From an uncultured Trueperaceae bacterium (GTDB lineage Bacteria; Deinococcota; Deinococci; Deinococcales; Trueperaceae), in contig CALCHY010000347.1 in NCBI GenBank assembly GCA_937907415.1, forward strand, positions 1-13,999: DNA of 13,999 nucleotides, in the 5' to 3' direction. Below, piece by piece: positions 13,671 to 13,999 of this stretch (position 1 is the first letter of the stretch; each line of letters starts with the position of its first letter). The notes beneath the pieces were generated by a model. That model searched no databases and was not told where the DNA came from. It saw only the letters and a list, made by a program, of their open reading frames with translations. A program made the position numbers and the translations under genes.

Positions 13671-13999
13671 CCCTGCGGCCTGACCGTTAGGCATTGCGTT
13701 AGCTGGCCGAAAGGCCCGAGCTCGTCGTGGAGCACGCTCGTGGTGAGGCCGAGGCCGGTCGGACCGAAGGAAACAGCGGTATCGAACCCGGTCCAGCCGA
13801 CTATTGGCGCGCGGAACAGGTGCACCGTCAAGTCGACGTTCGGGAAGGCGACCTCGTCGATCGGCTGCCGCACCGTCATGCCGTTAGCGGCGTCGAGCAG
13901 CCTGAGGGCGTTCGCGGTGGCGCTGACCTCCTCCCCGGCAACGAGACTGACGTCGCTGCGCAGCCAGAACTGCGCCCGGCCAGGCTCTTGCTCCGTGCG
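13667..13999 (-). CDS. TesB-like acyl-CoA thioesterase family protein (partial)
   Basis: The C-terminal 110 residues of a protein that enters from beyond the right edge. The frame is open to base 13999, so the ATG at 13879 is an internal methionine. The segments AQFWLRSDVSLVAGE, DEVAFPNVDLTVHLFRAP, GWTGFDTAVSFGPTGLGL and TTSVLHDELGPFG fit the acyl-CoA thioesterase-like 4HBT_3 (double hotdog) family in order, including the NxDLTVHLxR strand and the SxLHDExGPxG end. It should hydrolyse an acyl-CoA in the cytoplasm, chain length unknown. Its TAG at 13669-13667 overlaps the TAA of the convergent phosphoribosyltransferase gene, so no terminator fits between them. Confidence 0.85.
   Translation of the reverse strand, partial: RTEQEPGRAQFWLRSDVSLVAGEEVSATANALRLLDAANGMTVRQPIDEVAFPNVDLTVHLFRAPIVGWTGFDTAVSFGPTGLGLTTSVLHDELGPFGQLTQCLTVRPQG

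Noticed and set aside
1..13999. CRISPR arrays, transposases, attachment sites, tRNA or rRNA genes
   Set aside because: No regularly spaced repeats, transposase motifs or structured RNA signatures were found on either strand; the only repeats are the short promoter units and hairpins listed.

Overview
The window is a GC-rich bacterial chromosome segment with short gaps between genes on both strands. The gene set, the low use of Shine-Dalgarno sites at several starts, and a regulator whose -10 box sits directly before its ATG suggest a Deinococcota lineage, perhaps Trueperaceae-like. That assignment is an inference from style and gene content. No rRNA or tRNA gene, insertion sequence or CRISPR array was seen.

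Layout. (1) 1-1771: a long leader, a secreted lipoprotein protease of the subtilisin (S8) family, and a strong convergent hairpin. (2) 1802-5282: a divergent module. On the minus strand is a MerR-type regulator with a cobalamin-binding domain of the CarH/LitR photoreceptor class. Divergent from it are a 71-residue DUF378 membrane protein and an MMPL/RND exporter. The two directions share one -35 element inside a 64-bp array of short direct repeats. (3) 5514-6290: a DinB/YfiT-like putative metalloenzyme, followed by what looks like the N-terminal stub of a decayed MutT-type Nudix gene. (4) 6291-11837: an IclR regulator divergent from an operon of an M20 amidohydrolase, a peptide-type solute-binding protein and two permeases, with no ATPase gene. 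A 19-bp palindrome lies between regulator and operon. (5) 11958-13999: a flavodoxin-like protein convergent with and overlapping a group III truncated haemoglobin, then a phosphoribosyltransferase convergent with a TesB-like thioesterase that runs off the window.

How the parts may work together. The CarH-like protein probably represses its own promoter and the DUF378-MMPL promoter until light breaks its adenosylcobalamin-bound tetramer, giving a light- or B12-responsive membrane export module. The IclR protein probably controls import of a peptide or N-acyl amino acid and its cytoplasmic hydrolysis by the M20 enzyme, with ATPases supplied from elsewhere. The most notable points are the repeat-built divergent promoter, a strong Shine-Dalgarno site followed by ATT rather than a normal start codon before the M20 gene, and the Nudix remnant.
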